The position numbers and the translations under genes were made by a program. Shown here in pieces: positions 26,388-40,700 of a DNA stretch of 64,000 nucleotides. Below the pieces are notes generated by a model, which worked only from the letters and a program-made list of their open reading frames with translations, ran no database searches and was not told where the DNA came from. Position 1 is the first letter of the stretch; the number at the start of each line of letters is the position of its first letter. The DNA is from Anas platyrhynchos. Taxonomy: Eukaryota > Chordata > Aves > Anseriformes > Anatidae. The DNA lies in contig NC_092589.1 in assembly GCF_047663525.1 (NCBI RefSeq), forward strand, positions 27,463,001-27,527,000. The letters are read 5' to 3'.

Positions 26388-28860
26388 GCTCAGAAACAAT
26401 CAACCTTTGGTTCCCAACAGTTATCTGCATGGCTGTAGTTCACTTGCAGGCTCGTAAAAGTTTGTATTTTTGTGGAGAAACATGAGTATTCCCCTGATTT
26501 CATGTGCATTTCATGTGCTGGAACTAGGATTCTATTTTTCATCTATCCGTTAACCCAGGTTTGTCTCATATTCACTCTATTAAAGGGGAATATTCCTTTC
26601 CTGGAGTATGGAGACAAGCATTAAGGTCAGGGAAACTATTTTTGTGAGCAAGTTTTTAAATTGGCTGTGGTTATTTACATTTAATTACAAATTCAAAATA
26701 GTTTTCCATTATCTTTATCCTTAAGTACCAGTATGTCACAGCTTTTTGCATTGCTGAAAATGTGTTGAAAAAGTGAAGGTCTGATAGTTATGAATTCCAG
26801 AGAACGTGAAATGAAGTAGGCAGTAGTTTTATAGTTTGGTCACTGAGACAAGATGTAACATATAATTTGGGAAGAATAAAATTATAATCTCTGCCTACTT
26901 TCAGCAACAGTGGGCCAATATATTTGCTAGATATTTGAGGAAAAAATGGCAGAAGAGCTAATGGTGATGTTTACATGGCCACAACTGGCTCACACTGTTG
27001 CTACTCCATGACTTATTGCAAGTAGTTTGTATTTCTCACAAAGGTACGGTTTCTGTTTGGTAGATCCAGGTGAATTCACTGTATAGGTTTTCATTTTATA
27101 GGTTTTATAGGCACAGTTTTAATAATAAGTAATAAAACAGGAAAAAAAAAAAACACCTTAGAAGTACCAAGCTCTTGCAACTGCCACACACCTGCACTAT
27201 ATGTAGGACTATACAAATTAGATGTAAACTCCCATATTTTCCAACTCAGTGTTCAGTCGGTTGTTAGTTCTGAACATTTTATGTGAGTTACAGAAAATAC
27301 TTTATTTATTCACCTCCAACAGTCCTGCTTGCGTTGAAAGTTGCGTTAAACAGTTGCGTTGAAAGTTGCGTTGAACAGTTTTGTTTTTGACTGCAGTATC
27401 AGCAGCATAAAGCGTTGGCTGTAGAAGTGTACAAAGAGTAATTGTAAGACAAAAACAAAATGAATTCCTTACAGAGTAATTTTAAGACAAAAAAAATCCT
27501 TATTTGCATATGTATTTACTGTATCAGCTGAATTTTGCTTACTACTATTTTCTAAACTCTAACGTATATTCTTCTTCTGTTTTTGTGTCGATTTCAACCT
27601 TTGAATGTTATTTTGGTAGAGTAATGAAGCATGGAAAAAAATCCTAACAGAATTTTTTTGTGAAATCAGTTTCAGGAAACATCTGCAGGAGAAATGGTAT
27701 TATGATTGCAAACAATGTTACAAAACTGGGCATCTGTGCTAAGCTCCTTTCCTTTAAAGAAACTTGCCGTGATGTTACAGTATTTTAGCAGGGGCTGAGA
27801 ACAGGCCTTGCTGGGGAGACGGTTAATCATGCCTTCTATCCAAATAGCTTATAGCATGCTGGGTTCATGAAGAGAGTCTGGACTATATATTTAATTTTTC
27901 AAGGCACATGTGTGTTGCTTAGCATAAGAACAAGCATCTTCTGTGATTTCACAACATGCATTGCTGGTAAAAATGTTTTCTTTGCAAGCTCTACTATTTT
28001 CTTTCTGTCTGCGAAAAATACAGGAACTGAAAATGTTACTCTGTAGTAGTAAATAAGAGTTAAATAACATACATCAGTCACCTCTTCTCCATCACAACAT
28101 AGTTCTCTAGAGTGAACAGAGATCTGGGTACACAGAGAGTAACAGGAAGCCTTATAATGGATGCAACAGATCTGCAATTACACGGCCTCCCTGGCCAAGC
28201 TTGCTTATGGTTTTCAGGGAGGGCACAGTGGGAACTGGTACTGATGGAGTTTGGCCACTTTTTTTCTGTTAGTTCACTTGGTCCCTTTTGGTCAGATTTT
28301 ATTTGTCGGAATTGAGCTCATGCACTCTGGTTGTACACAGAATTTGTGTGTGGTCATCTGCCATGCAAAAGCATATCTTAGAAATTATTAGACTTAAGTG
28401 AGTGAACAGGCGCAATTCACCTTATGAGAAGCTGGGCAAATCACAGCTGCTTTGCCAAGTACGTGAACTAGATTTCAGTAACCTGACACACGGCTTTCTG
28501 GAAATTTTTTGCCCTTGAAACTTTTGCCTTTACTTATTTATTTTTCCAAATTAACATTTGAATGACTCATTTCTAAAATTAGCAAAAGTAAACCAGAGGA
28601 ATCAATACGTCACAAATTCCTGTTCAAGTCTGGCAAACACCAGCAGTGAGAGTGCAGCATCCGTTGGGCAATGGAGTATCTTACGGTAGGCTAACTATGA
28701 AGATCTGAGGATACAGTAAGGCAACAACTTCTGGTAAAACATCTGATGTAAGTACAAAAAGCAGACAAGATGTGGGGCACATGAGTTCTGTGGTCCATTA
28801 GGACCACTACAGCTGTACACCTGAAAACCTGTTTTTTTTTCCAGCTGTGTCATTAGGCCT
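25871..28860. other. Intergenic, AT-rich; no gene seen
   Basis: No ORF above 100 codons and no splice-flanked conserved exon recognised. Notable only for an A/T homopolymer near 26359-26386 and a tandem pair of 25-mers TTGCGTTGAAAGTTGCGTT(A/G)A at about 27330-27380. Confidence 0.6.
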
Positions 28861-28867
28861 ACTACAA

Positions 28868-29048
28868 GTTTTTATATCCCTTTGCAGAGAAGCTGCAGAT
28901 TCCCCATCCCTGGAGGTGTTCAAGGCCAGGCTGGATGGGGGTTTGGGTAACCTGGTCTGGTGGGAGGTGTTCCTGCCCGTGACAGGGGGCTGGAACCAGG
29001 TGGTCTTTAAGGTCCCTTCCAACCCAAACCGTTCTGTGATTCTATATC
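28868..29048 (+). repeat. CR1 LINE 3' end, plus strand
   Basis: Contains CATCCCTGGAGGTGTTCAAG, CCAGGCTGGATGGG and the terminal AAGGTCCCTTCCAACCCAAA...TTCTGTGATTCTAT, the standard 3' end of avian CR1 elements. 5'-truncated, about 180 bp. Confidence 0.95.
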
Positions 29049-30934
29049 ATGTTCTCACCTACTGGTGTCTGTTGCAAATAATTTTTCAAAGTATCCATGG
29101 ATGTCTAGATAAGCAAGAGAAATGTGAGGACTACAGCCTGTAAATGGACAACACAGTGTAGGTCCAATGCAATACAGTGATAAAAAGGGAAATTCCTAAT
29201 ACAAAAATAGCATATAGCAGTATCTTCACAATAAGTATAAGAAAAAGGGGAAAAAAAGGAATTAAATAAAAATAAAAAATAGCAAAGTATAAACGGGGAG
29301 CATGCTTAAAAAAAGTTTTTTGTAGGTGATGGAAAAATTAACTACATCTTAGCTATGCACCTGCATCTTGATTCCTATGTTTCTTATGTATGTATTACTG
29401 CTGAATGCTTACAGAGTGCTTTTGTTATGTATGACAGCATCACCTCAGTCAAAAGTGTAGATGTAACGTAGTCTCTGGTGGCTTATTGTCATTCTTGTAG
29501 TACCTGTCATTTCTGAAGAAGTAAAGAGATGACTCTACTGACTATGTCAAACTTCTGAATATAGCAGGTGCAGATGAACGTAAGTAATCTGGTTTCCAAA
29601 AACACCCCAAGATTTATGCACTTTGTGTGCGTGCTTATCTGTCAACAAACCTGATGGTGAGGCATGGGTGTCAACTAAATTATTGTATGTTCCGTAAAAA
29701 CAGAGCAGCCAGGCAGGAAGCTCATGCCCCTTCAGAGGGGGTAAGCTGCAGCCTAAGCCAGTCATGTTACGCTCACTTTCAATATTTTCATCCAGAGAAA
29801 GCAAAGTTTGACTGTTTCTGTGGCTTGTGTTTGACTTGGATGCAACACAGCCCCCGGAGTGGTGGGAACATTCCTGTATTGTGCAGGCCTGTAAGGCAAA
29901 CAGATTATCTGTGGGCTTACATAAGGTGGTCTAGGTACGTCATTTCTTATCTTCCCTCCATATAGTGCTGTTGCTGTCAAATAGATGTCTAAATTGTGAC
30001 ATTCCTGTGCAACTGTAAAAGAACAGACCAATATAATCACTGGCAAAGGAAGTAATTTTAACTTTTTAGCTGCTGGTTAATTATTCCTACTCCAAAACAG
30101 CCTGAGAGTTTTAACAAACTGGTGTAGCAACATATTGAAGCTGCTGACAATTGAAAGCTATAGAGGGATACCTGGGAAAGAAAATGCCAGGATACGTTTC
30201 CTAACTCTACTGAAATACGCTAGAGCTGAGGAGTTTATGTTGAAACAGAAGTATGCTACTTAATAAAAACTCCCTTAAAGATTCTTGACATGTACAAAGC
30301 AAATGAAGAAGAGTAAAGAAGGTTGCCTCACAGTACTGGCAGGCCCACAGCTAACATCATTATTAGCAACCCCTCTCAGTGAGGGGAAGATTATTGTTTC
30401 ATTATGTCAGTGGTGTGGCAATAAATAAATAAATACATTGAGGATCAGTTAGAAGAAAGTTTTTGAACATTTTCGGGGGGAGTTAGCAGTAATATTTTAC
30501 TGGACAGGAATATATTCTCCATGGGTGGAAAAAAAACTTCATCTGCAATCTTGTGCTCAGAAGACAAGAAACCCCTTTGTGAATGTGAGTTGTTATTTCA
30601 AACACTAAGCGAACTGGCAATCTGTTACATTACCAGATGATTTGAAGACCTTTGGGAAAAGTTTTGTCCTCATCAAAGTTTTGTTTGCTTTAGGGCTGGG
30701 GAAGGGATGAGAGGCATGTGTAGCCTTGGTTTGTAAAAACAATTTAGGGATATTCATTTCATGTTTGAGTTTAAATTTACAAAACCCTGAACTCTTTACA
30801 TTATCATTAATTGCACTGAATTTAGCAGCTTACAGGGTTGCAGCAAGATAAGATATAGGTGGTTGTCCTTAATACAAAAATTTGGTTAGAGAGCTAATCC
30901 ACTGTTTTAGAGAATGCTATTGCTTATAGTTATC

Positions 30935-30980
<46 letters not shown>

Positions 30981-32585
30981 TGTGTGATATGGCTGTATTT
31001 GTTTTTTAAAAATATTTTCTGTTTTTCTTGACTGGTCATTTAGTTAAGTAGCAAAGATCTTGGTGTATCTCATTAAAGTATGATACAAGAACAGGCATGT
31101 AACAGCCAAATGAATCTGTACTGTTGACAGTGCATTAGAGATATTTACATGTAATTGCAGAATCTTCCTTAAGTACTAAGTAAAAAATGTTAAATTATGA
31201 TTTTGAGGCAGTAATGTTGTCTAGAATATTGGCCTCTATTACCATATTCCATTATTTTCAAGAGTGCTTTACAAATAACTTTAAAAAAAATCTAATTGAA
31301 AAGCTAACCTAATTTACAGATACACTTAAAAAAAAAAAAACCCACCACCACACACATGATTTTTAACAGCATTAGACAGTTTTGTCTGCTTGTACAGGTG
31401 TTTTTCTGATAGAATTATTCTGTTATCGTTTAATAAAATCATTCCTGAATACTAATGTGGGAATTTCAGGGTGTAAGTTATAACTATATATGTGCCACGT
31501 TGTTGGTAAAACCTGGCTTAACACCTCACACCAATCATTAACACGTTTTCCTAGTTTACAGCTGCCTATGTAACAACACTACCCTAGGGATATTTTGAAC
31601 GATGTTAATGGATACATTTTTATATAGTTTATACACATATTCCTGGATTGTGTTAGTAGTCACAGACCATATCTGTTTCTGGGGTTAAGACCAGAGGTCT
31701 TCAAACAGCACACAGCGACAATATATATATGCAGGTCATCAGGGCAGATATGGCACTCATTTTGTTGAGGCCTAAGCTTGACAAGTTTAAAACCCAGGGA
31801 ATTCTTAGCTCTGCTGTGGATTTGTCATTGCTTACAATTTCAGGAGCGGCTCCAATTGTTACTCCAGCATTTCTCCAGATCCCTGTTGGTAGGAACACTT
31901 TTTCTGCTCAGTGTCAAACTAATTATCCATCACCAAAAACATTGCCTCTCTAAGGAAATCCAGGGCGACATACAGAATCAACAATTTTATTTCTAATTAG
32001 GCTCAGGGTTACCCTTTCAACATAAGAAATGCCTCCCTTTGGGAATGAGTTTCAGTATTAACAGCAGTCAGTCAATCCGTACAGTGAACAGCCAGACTCA
32101 AATGCTAGACCTAACAAAAAAAGTTTCTCTGGTGTTTTTTTACCTATTATGGATGACAGAATCGTTAGTGATCTGTTAGCTCTACTTTGCAAATTAGGGT
32201 ATCTATATGCAGAGAAAGATTTGTATGTGATTGCATATGTGTAAGACTCAAAGGCAAAAACTCCATTTATGTCAGGCCATAAAAGTTATCCTCACAAAAA
32301 ACTTATTTCCTGAGAATTCACGATTTCACAATTAACAGAATTATTGAAAACAAAAATTCCAGGTATTAGCAAAAATCCAGAGAGCAGAATGAGCTGCTGT
32401 TTTAATTTATATTCTGAATATAAGAGCAACTTAATCATTATGACTTTTTTTTGTTTGTTTGTTTGTAAAATGCATGAGATAGAAAATGAACTGTGCAGGA
32501 ACACTCAATTTGCAATGCTTTCCCAATGAAGGCTACTTGTAGTTCCTCCAGCATAAGCTGGTTGCCAGAGGTGAAATTCTGCTCT
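29049..32585. other. Intergenic, AT-rich; no gene seen
   Basis: Short frames only. Contains an (AAAT)n run at about 30421-30436 and a 39-base poly(T) at 30941-30979. I recognise no exon of ERO1B, which lies next to EDARADD in mammals. Confidence 0.55.
30941..30979 (+). repeat. Poly(T) tract
   Basis: Uninterrupted run of about 39 T. Confidence 0.95.
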
Positions 32586-32589
32586 ATTG

Positions 32590-33105
32590 AGGCTGCACCT
32601 TGAGTACTGTGTTCAGTTTTGGCCCCTCACTACAAGAACATTGAGGCCCTGGAGAATGTCCAGAAAAGAGCAACAAAACTGGTGAAGGGCCTGGAGCACA
32701 AATCCTGTGAGGAGCGGCTGAGGGAACTGGGGGTGTTTAGTCTGGAGAAGAGGAGGCTGAGGGGAGACCTCATTGCTCTCTGCAGGTACCTGAAAGGAAG
32801 GTGTGGGGAGCTGGGGGCAGGCCTCTTCTCACAGGTAACCAGTGACAGGACCAGAGGGAATGGCCTCGAGTTGCGTCAGGGGAGGTTCAGGTTGGAAGTG
32901 AGGAGACATTTCTGTCAGAAGGAGCAGTCAGGCACTGGGACGGGTTGCACAGGGAGGTGGTGGCGTCACTGTCCCTGGGGGTGTTCAAGGAAAGGCTGGC
33001 CGTGGTGCTTGGGGACACGGTTAGTGGGGTGGGATTGGTGGTTGGGTGATGGTTGGACCAGGTGAGCTTGGAGGGCTCTTCCAACCCTGATGGTTCTGTG
33101 ATTCA
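32590..33105 (+). repeat. CR1 LINE 3' part, plus strand
   Basis: Begins GAGGCTGCACCTTGAGTACT and continues through CCTGGAGAATGTCCAGAAAAG and GAGGAGGCTGAGGGGAGACC to a terminal CTTCCAACC...TTCTGTGATTC. Typical CR1 ORF2 end and 3'UTR, about 515 bp. Confidence 0.95.
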
Positions 33106-33329
33106 CCTGTGAAGTGACCTCCCTGATAACAGGAAGGTAGCTAGGATGCACAAGTAGCCTGCATAATGGCATGCTGACCAATGCGGTCAGATTTGCTGGT
33201 TTATTTTGTGTGCATTGCACAGTATTGAACTACGTGATCTTTCTTAGAACCTAATTTTATGCATGGACCCCACTTAAGCAATTTGTATTACTGTAAGCGT
33301 AGTGAAGCCCTAAGCGAGAGCATGTGGCA

Positions 33330-33950
33330 GCGGTGGCGGTGGGGACCTAAAGCGCTGCCATCAAAGCACTGGGCATCAGCCGGGTATCGGAGGCGCCCGC
33401 GGGGCAAGAGGCCGGCCTCCGGCTGCCCGCCCGACCCGGCGCGCTCTGTGCCGGGGCTCCTCGGCCCCGTCCCGGCGAGCCGGGGTCGCCCCGCTCCTCC
33501 TCCGAGCGCCTCCCGGGCCGCCCGGCGCCTACCTGCGGCAGGAAGGGGGCGGCGCGGCGCGGGGCGGCGGTTCCGGGCACGTCGGCGGGCGCCGCTCGCT
33601 CCTCGTGCTGCGCCCCCATGGCCGCGCCGCGGGACCCGCTGCCGCCGGGTGAGCAGCGACGGCGCGGACGGGACGGGAGCGGGGCGGGCTGGGGCGGGCG
33701 CCGGCGGCCCCCCCGCGGCCGCTCCCTGCCCCTGCGGCCGCTCGGCGTCGCCGCGGGCGCTGCGGGCCGCGGAGCGAGGCTCGGGCCGTGCCGTGCCGTG
33801 CCCAGAGCCGGGCACCGCCGCGCTCCGCAGCCCCGAGGGGAGCCCGGCCCGGCGGGGATTGAAAAAGCAAAAAGCCGAGGGGCTGTCGGCTGCTCCCTTC
33901 CCCCCACGCACGCTCATTAAGCTCGGGAATAATTTCTCATGGGCCGCGCT
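33330..33950. promoter_or_regulatory. CpG island promoter of EDARADD
   Basis: About 600 bp of dense CpG and GC-rich sequence in an otherwise AT-rich region. It contains the first coding exon of EDARADD (33618-33648), so it is the promoter region. Long frames on both strands here reflect GC content. Confidence 0.85.
33618..33648 (+). CDS. EDARADD: EDARADD coding exon 1
   Basis: [10 protein letters not shown] plus one base, then the donor GTGAGC. Lies inside the CpG island; matches the short human isoform start in length and character. Confidence 0.85.
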
Positions 33951-36900
33951 GGTGTGATTGAGTGCAACTTGTCTTGTCAAGCCTGCGCCGGCGTTTAGGG
34001 TGTTAGTAGGGCTTGCTAGCAGCGCCTTAAAAAGCCTTTCTTTATCTTTCTCTCTCTCTCTCTTTTTTTTTTTTTTTTTTTTTTTGAGATCCCAAAGTGG
34101 GTGGTTAGCAAGGCAACGCTTCTTAACTTGCATGGCTAATGGCACTTGCAATTTGGAGTGCCATCTCTCAGGTGTCTCATGCCTTTTCTCAGGCCTGCCC
34201 ATTTTAACTTACCTGTCCGCTCATGCTGCAGCAGAGTTTTGAGTAGTTACGGGTAAACAAAAACGCTCCAGCTTACAAGCTTGCTGCGCACGCTTTGGAT
34301 TTTTTTCAGAGAACTGAATATTCTAATATGACTTGCTGTCTTTCCTCTTCTTACTCAAATCTGAAATTAACGTGCTTGCTGTCAAAACGCGGTTGTTGAT
34401 TTGTGTTTAATCAAAGAGCTCATCTCAATCTGGGGTGATCACTTTGTTTGAGTTGTACTTCGGATGTGTATGTCCTGTGTTGGTGCGGAAGAAATCTTCC
34501 TTGGGTATGGTTGGCTTACAGAACGAAGGTAGGCCTGAAGTTCTTCGCTCGCTGCTGGTGGTGTCCAGGTTACATTGCAGGAAAAAAAACGTAGCAGGGG
34601 AATGTTGTATCCACTATGTGGTGCTTTGTGAGCCTCTTTCTGCTCTAGGGTCTCAGAAACTTGCCTTCAGGCTTCCTTCCCATGTGCAGACAAAGAGCAG
34701 ACATAGGGTTGGAAATTTGCAGGTGTGTGAATAAAACTGACACGCTGTTCACACCACTCTCAGTGCACAGCGCTGCGTCCCTGTTAGGGTAGCAGTACTG
34801 AACAAACCGTGCTGACGGGCACAAGCTGGCTGCTCCCGTTGTAGGCTGCTTGTGCTGGACGGGCTCGGGCAGAAGAGCCTCGACAGCTGCTGTGCAGCTG
34901 GCATCAGGTGCTGGGAGCAACCCCTGAACCTGACCTGTGTGCATCTGGGTTGATTTACGTGTGAATTGTGGGAAGGTAAATGCACACCAGTGGCTGAATG
35001 CTGTCAGCGGGGAGAATGGTGATAGTGATTTTTTTGAAGGATCCCAGAAAATGACGTTATTAAGTTGTCAAGGTAACTGAAATCAGGTGGCCTGCTGATA
35101 CAGTCAGCTGATAATCTGTATTTCTTGTCAGCTTTTCGACATGCAAAACCATGGATGTTTTACATTTGAGATAAACAGAGAACTTTCCTCCCTGCTGTTC
35201 TGTGCACCTGCATCTAGCTGTATGAAATGAGTTGCAGACTACTGTTGGAGATAAGTGTGGGAAGGAGAGAGGGGACACGGCATTTTAATTGCCTTACTCA
35301 CAATTAAACATTAAGTCTGTGGTTCTCTAATTATCCACCAACTACCAGTGGTCAACAAGACCGTGGTGACTCACCTGCAGCCAGCATACAGAGCATTTAT
35401 TCGTAGGTACAAATCCTCATACGTGTTCATGCCACCTGTAGAAAATGTTGGAAACTGGTAGTGCTCTGCAACCTAAAAAAAAACAGGGAACTTGGAGTTC
35501 TTCATAAAGAGCTAGAAAAACAAGAGGGAAGGAATTGAGTCATAGGGAAAGCAATACAGTTTTTAAAATATTTTCCAAGATGGATAAGCAAGAAAGGTGC
35601 AAGTTAGTTTTGCACTTGGTGTGTTTCTGAGTGAGCCCTAGGAAGCAGGAGTTAAAGGCACCACCCAGCACCTTATCACCTCTTGTAGGGTCACCCTAGG
35701 GTCTGCCAGGGCCTCATTCCAAAGCCCTGTATTCTCAAACCTTCACCCATTCGCTCAGTGCTTCCCTCTGAATCGTGGAAAGTAATATTTAGTGGTGTTG
35801 CAGTCTACCTTGGCTGTATCTCAGAGGTGCAATGGCAGATAGGGAAGGAAGCTTTCTGTAGTTACAGGAGCCACTGAGGTTCACCAGGGCATTGACCTTT
35901 CGGGGAGTCTGCTTCCATCTACATTAAGGTTCCCCTTAAATTATGAGGGCAAAAGAAAGTGTTTTTTGATTACAGGCTTTTTTTTTTTTTCTTTTTAATT
36001 TCATCCAAAAACTTGTAAGGAATAGCTAGCTGTGAAGCCTCCAGAGTAAACTGATGATAAGGGACTTGTTGGGTCTTCACAGACAGTAGAAGGAACAGTG
36101 AGACTTCGGATGTCTTTGGCTTTGCTTGGCTCTCCATGCCCCCATGCCTTTTTCCATTCCCCTTTTCAGGGTGGGTCTCTCAGCTGTTCTCTTTTCCTTA
36201 GCTTCCTCCACAGCTCCCCAGCACACAGTTCCCACCTGAATCCTCTGCTTTTGGCCCAACTCCAGCAGCACCTTACTTCAGCTTATTGTCCGACTCCTGT
36301 CCCAGTCTGACTCTCACCCTCCCTACATTCAACGTGGGAAGCTTATGGCTGTTTGTGCTGGCCCCTGCCATCAGGGCAGGCTTCATGCAGAGCGATGTGT
36401 TGATGCCATGCTGCTGGAGCAGGGACTTAATCCGTAACAGGGCATGTGTGATAGGAGTATGGCATTTTGGTTTGGTTTGGTTTCCTCTTCTGCATGTGTT
36501 TTGCATGCTAAACTTTGTGCTGCAGCGTGCTCATAGGAGATTTAATAGATGCCTTTTAAAAATGGCTTTTAAAAATGTTTAACACTTGTGTGCAGAGGAT
36601 GTGCTCTAGACTTGTGGAACTGCTAAATTTGAGTTAAAATAGGGTCTGTGTAACTTCAGTGCTATTTGGGGGCTCAGTGTTTATACTGTGCATTTTAATT
36701 TCTGTGTTTGTGAGATGAAAAAGATGATCACTGAATGTTGACCTAAAACACATCTTTCTGGTTGAGGCTGAAAGCACTGTGGTGAGTATAGGAGTGAGAG
36801 TGACAAAAATTGAGTGAAAATCCTATTACATTACTTAAAATGCTTTTCATAGTTTTTGAAAACATGATACTTAGCAACAGAACAGATCTTCTGTAAGGGA

Positions 36901-37728
36901 AGGAGATGAAGGTGCTAAATGAAGGAGTGCTGTTGTGAATCCTGGCTTGTGTATGAGATTTGTTTCAGGTTCTCTCTGTGCTTTTGGTCACTATTTCGCT
37001 ATTATTTGTCAATTTAGACATCAGTGTAGAGGGGTTGACAGTTAATGATTCACCTGCAAGTGCTTTGAAGATTTATTTTTATATGCTTTTGATGTTAATA
37101 TAATTGAAGTTTATGATTCAATTGTATAAAAATAATTGATGTTTACCTCAAATGGGGCAGTGGATATGTTTACTGTTTGAATTATCCCTTTAAGGAAAAA
37201 AATGGAGTGCTACCACTTGGAGAATGAAACTTACCTTTTAGCAGATTTGTTGGGTTTAACTCTTTACTGCTGAATTGCCTTGTGAATTATTTATTTATTT
37301 TTACTAAAAATAATTTGGAATTTTCATTTCAGTCTATCTTTTGTTAGCTTTGAGTTGGATTTCCCTGTTGCACGTAGTTTCTCATCCCTGTGTTAGTATG
37401 TGTGACGTTTTCTACTTTGTCATGTTTTCTTGTGTAAATGAAGCTTGACATAATGCGTGTAATGGCAGTGTAGCTATGCTTTGCCTTGGTCAGACAAATA
37501 AGCAAAATATGAATTTCCAGACAGAAATATTTTGAGGATTATGCATTGATAAATCTTACTTATTTCCAGCAGATCACGGAGCAAAAGAGCCAGTAGAGGA
37601 TACAGATCCAAGCACTCTTTCCATAACAATGGTATGTGTTTCTGCTCTAACAAAGTTAAAATCATTATAGTTCTCTACAGTTTTGCAATGCAGAAATTAG
37701 TAAAATATTTAAGAAACTCTAACCATGT

Positions 37729-37777
<49 letters not shown>

Positions 37778-40700
37778 TTTGCTTACCTGTATAATTGTGT
37801 TAACTTACTAACCCTGTACATTTAAAATGTGAATTAAAAAAATGGGAATAGGTGTATGAGCTGAGTTTGGTGGTATGAGCTGAGCTGTCCATTGGTTAGC
37901 CTTTAGAGAGGCTATGACTACCATTTTTTTCATTTAATAAAAGAAGAGAAAGACTGGTGCTGGCCTTCTTCTGTCTATATGGATTGGAAGAAAACCCAGC
38001 TAAGGCTTAAAATGTAAATTGTATTAAGCTGTTATTCCTTCCTGTACCTATTTTGTCTGATGAGTTCAGGTGATGGAAAGATTAAACCAAAAGCTGGTGC
38101 CTTACAGCAGACATGGGTAAATCTAGGGAGAGACCAAACAGTGCTCCCTAGTGCTTGCTTGCATAGTAACACCATTTATGACAAACCTTTGTCGCATTAT
38201 AAGCTGTCGTTCCAGCAATGTTATGCTGGAACAAGGACTACATCAGGTAAAGGGAGTATGAAATTCTGAAAAGTATGAAATTCTGAAAAGTTTTGTAAGA
38301 GGAGTTCTTTCTGAAGTTGCTATGGATTACTTCCTCTGAGTAACAGCGCTGTGTACCCAAGAGAAGACTGTTCTCTAATGGAGTTATATAAACAGATTCA
38401 AATGTTCTGGTTTATTTTATGGTTGATGACTGAACAAGCTATTGCTTTCCCTTGGTGCTTTCTTCTCATTTTGAAGCTTTTCAGCAGGGAATCAGCAAGA
38501 AACTTTGAAAATTTCACTGGTGCTTTAAATGCTGATCCTTCCCTGGGATCCATTATTGCAGTCTGTGTGCATGGATGTGTATTAGCAAGCTTTTGCAAAA
38601 TATACAGGCTTTTGTGACCAGTTTTGTGGGTTGACTAAGTTAAAGCTGTTTTTTTATTTTTATTTTATTTTTGTTAAGGGGAATATTTAAAAGGTGGGGA
38701 AAAGTTTGAAAACAGATGAAAGTTTGTTTATCCCTACCCCCTTAAATTAATATGTCTTTAATCTGAATGCTTGGTTATCAAGTTCTATGAAACGTTTCAC
38801 CTATTTTTATGTAAAGATAGGGGTCACAGGGAAGGAGGTGGATTTTAGGCTTAGTAGCAAGTTATAACAGATGCCTGGAAATCAGTAGCTATCTCCTTAG
38901 ACTCAGAAACAATAGTTTTCTTTTGCATCTTAATAATCTTTCTAATTTTAGAGCAGAAGGGAATGAGATTCTTTTTCCTTCAGTGCAGTAACATTTTAAT
39001 AGAGGTTTATATCTGTTAAAGAGCTTTTGAAATAGTCTCTGTTACTCTTCATTTGCATTATCTTTCCTAGATTGCTATCTTGTTGCTTAAATGCAAAACT
39101 CCTTTTCCAATCTCTGCTTCTTCACTGAACTGTAATACCTTTAAAAATACTGTAGCAAACCTGAAAGCTAGTACTTTTGCATGCAGTGATCAGTAGCAGT
39201 GGTAGTATCTCAATTTCTGCATAAGAAGCACATTACTCCATCTGACTGTAGATAGATCAGCTAGTAGCAATTTTAGAGATGCAACTATAATTATGCAGTT
39301 TTTATATGCTGTTTCTGCAGCAGAATTACATTCAAGGTAACAAACATTTGTGTCTCTTGCCTTTTTGTGACAGACTGAAAAGTATCCTGTCCAAGACACA
39401 GGAGTACCTAAAGGTAAGCAGTATGAATTTTGTCTTTTAGGTTATGTGTCGTAGATCTGTGTTGTTATACACACTAACATCATCAGTGTTATCCAGAGGA
39501 TTGAAATACTCTTATTTTTTCCTAGACATTTATATTCTAAATGTAATGTGTCATCTTCTATATTTTAAGATTAGCGGGGTATATATTATAGGTTCTGAAT
39601 TTTTCTGCCCCACTTGGTTGTGATCTAAAAGTCACAACTATCTTAAGAAGATCGGGATTCAACATGCAAGGAAAATATAGTGGTGCCACCAAAAACACGG
39701 TGTTCAGAGAACAGAGGGTAGAGATACAATAATGTTAAAACATGGCTTTGAAGAGATTACCAGTGCCTTCAGATTATTGGAAATGTAATCCAGAAATACC
39801 TTGCAGTTCTCTTGCTTCCAATTGCATCCCCAGCCCTATAACCAGTTAACTCTTTATGCCACTTTTTACCTTGAGCAGCAGGTATGAATACCATCCAGTC
39901 TGGAACCTTCACATCCTGTGCAGGTTCTGTATTGCGCTCAAGTCAAATACTTTAGACTGTGTCAATATCCCTTTTATAGATTCCTTGACACGTGATGTGT
40001 TGTTTTTTGTTATCCCTGTCTTTGCCATTGGCTGGATCGCATTTACTGATCACTGTGCAGCTGAAGTGTTCTGCATACTTCATTGCACAGCACGTCTGTG
40101 CTGGGGCAGACACAAGAAACAAGGCAGAAGCTAGTCACAATGGAAACTGCTGAGAAGCGTGGGCAATATACCATTGGGGTTAAAGAAAGGTTAGAGGGCT
40201 ATTTTGGGGTCTTAAGGGAGCCAGTCAGAGAAAACAAGCATCTCAAAGAGCTCAGTGGAGAAGTAGAATGTGGGATGAAAACTAATTTGAAATTATAAGC
40301 TACTTCCTGTTTAATTGCAGTTAGGTGTGGTTTGTTCCTTCAAAACTTTTCACTAACATTAAATAAATTTCTCTGTAATCTTCTTTTCCGTGACATATTC
40401 TTAATTCCACCATGACATTAGGTCCCCCTCAGAATTAATTAGATAAATTTCTAAATTTCTAATATTGCCATACTTGTTTAAAATCCAACATTGTGTGTTG
40501 TAAATGCATCTAATTTAAAAAGGAAAGCTGAAAGGGAGTGGAAACTTCAGTGCTTTTTGTAGGAAGGAGATGGACTTGGTGTATTTATAGTTTTTTAATT
40601 TACGCTCTTGCCAAGTGTAAAGAGATGTAAATACTAACATAGCTTAAATAGATGTGAGTACTAATATAGCTTGATATTTCCTCTTTAGAGTAGGAAGTGT

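Noticed and set aside
33288..34202. 304-codon minus-strand frame across the EDARADD CpG island, plus overlapping frames of 186 and 113 codons
   Set aside because: GC-rich DNA has few stops; the products are low-complexity A/G/P/R-rich, mutually overlapping, and no known domain appears. EDARADD exon 1 explains the locus.
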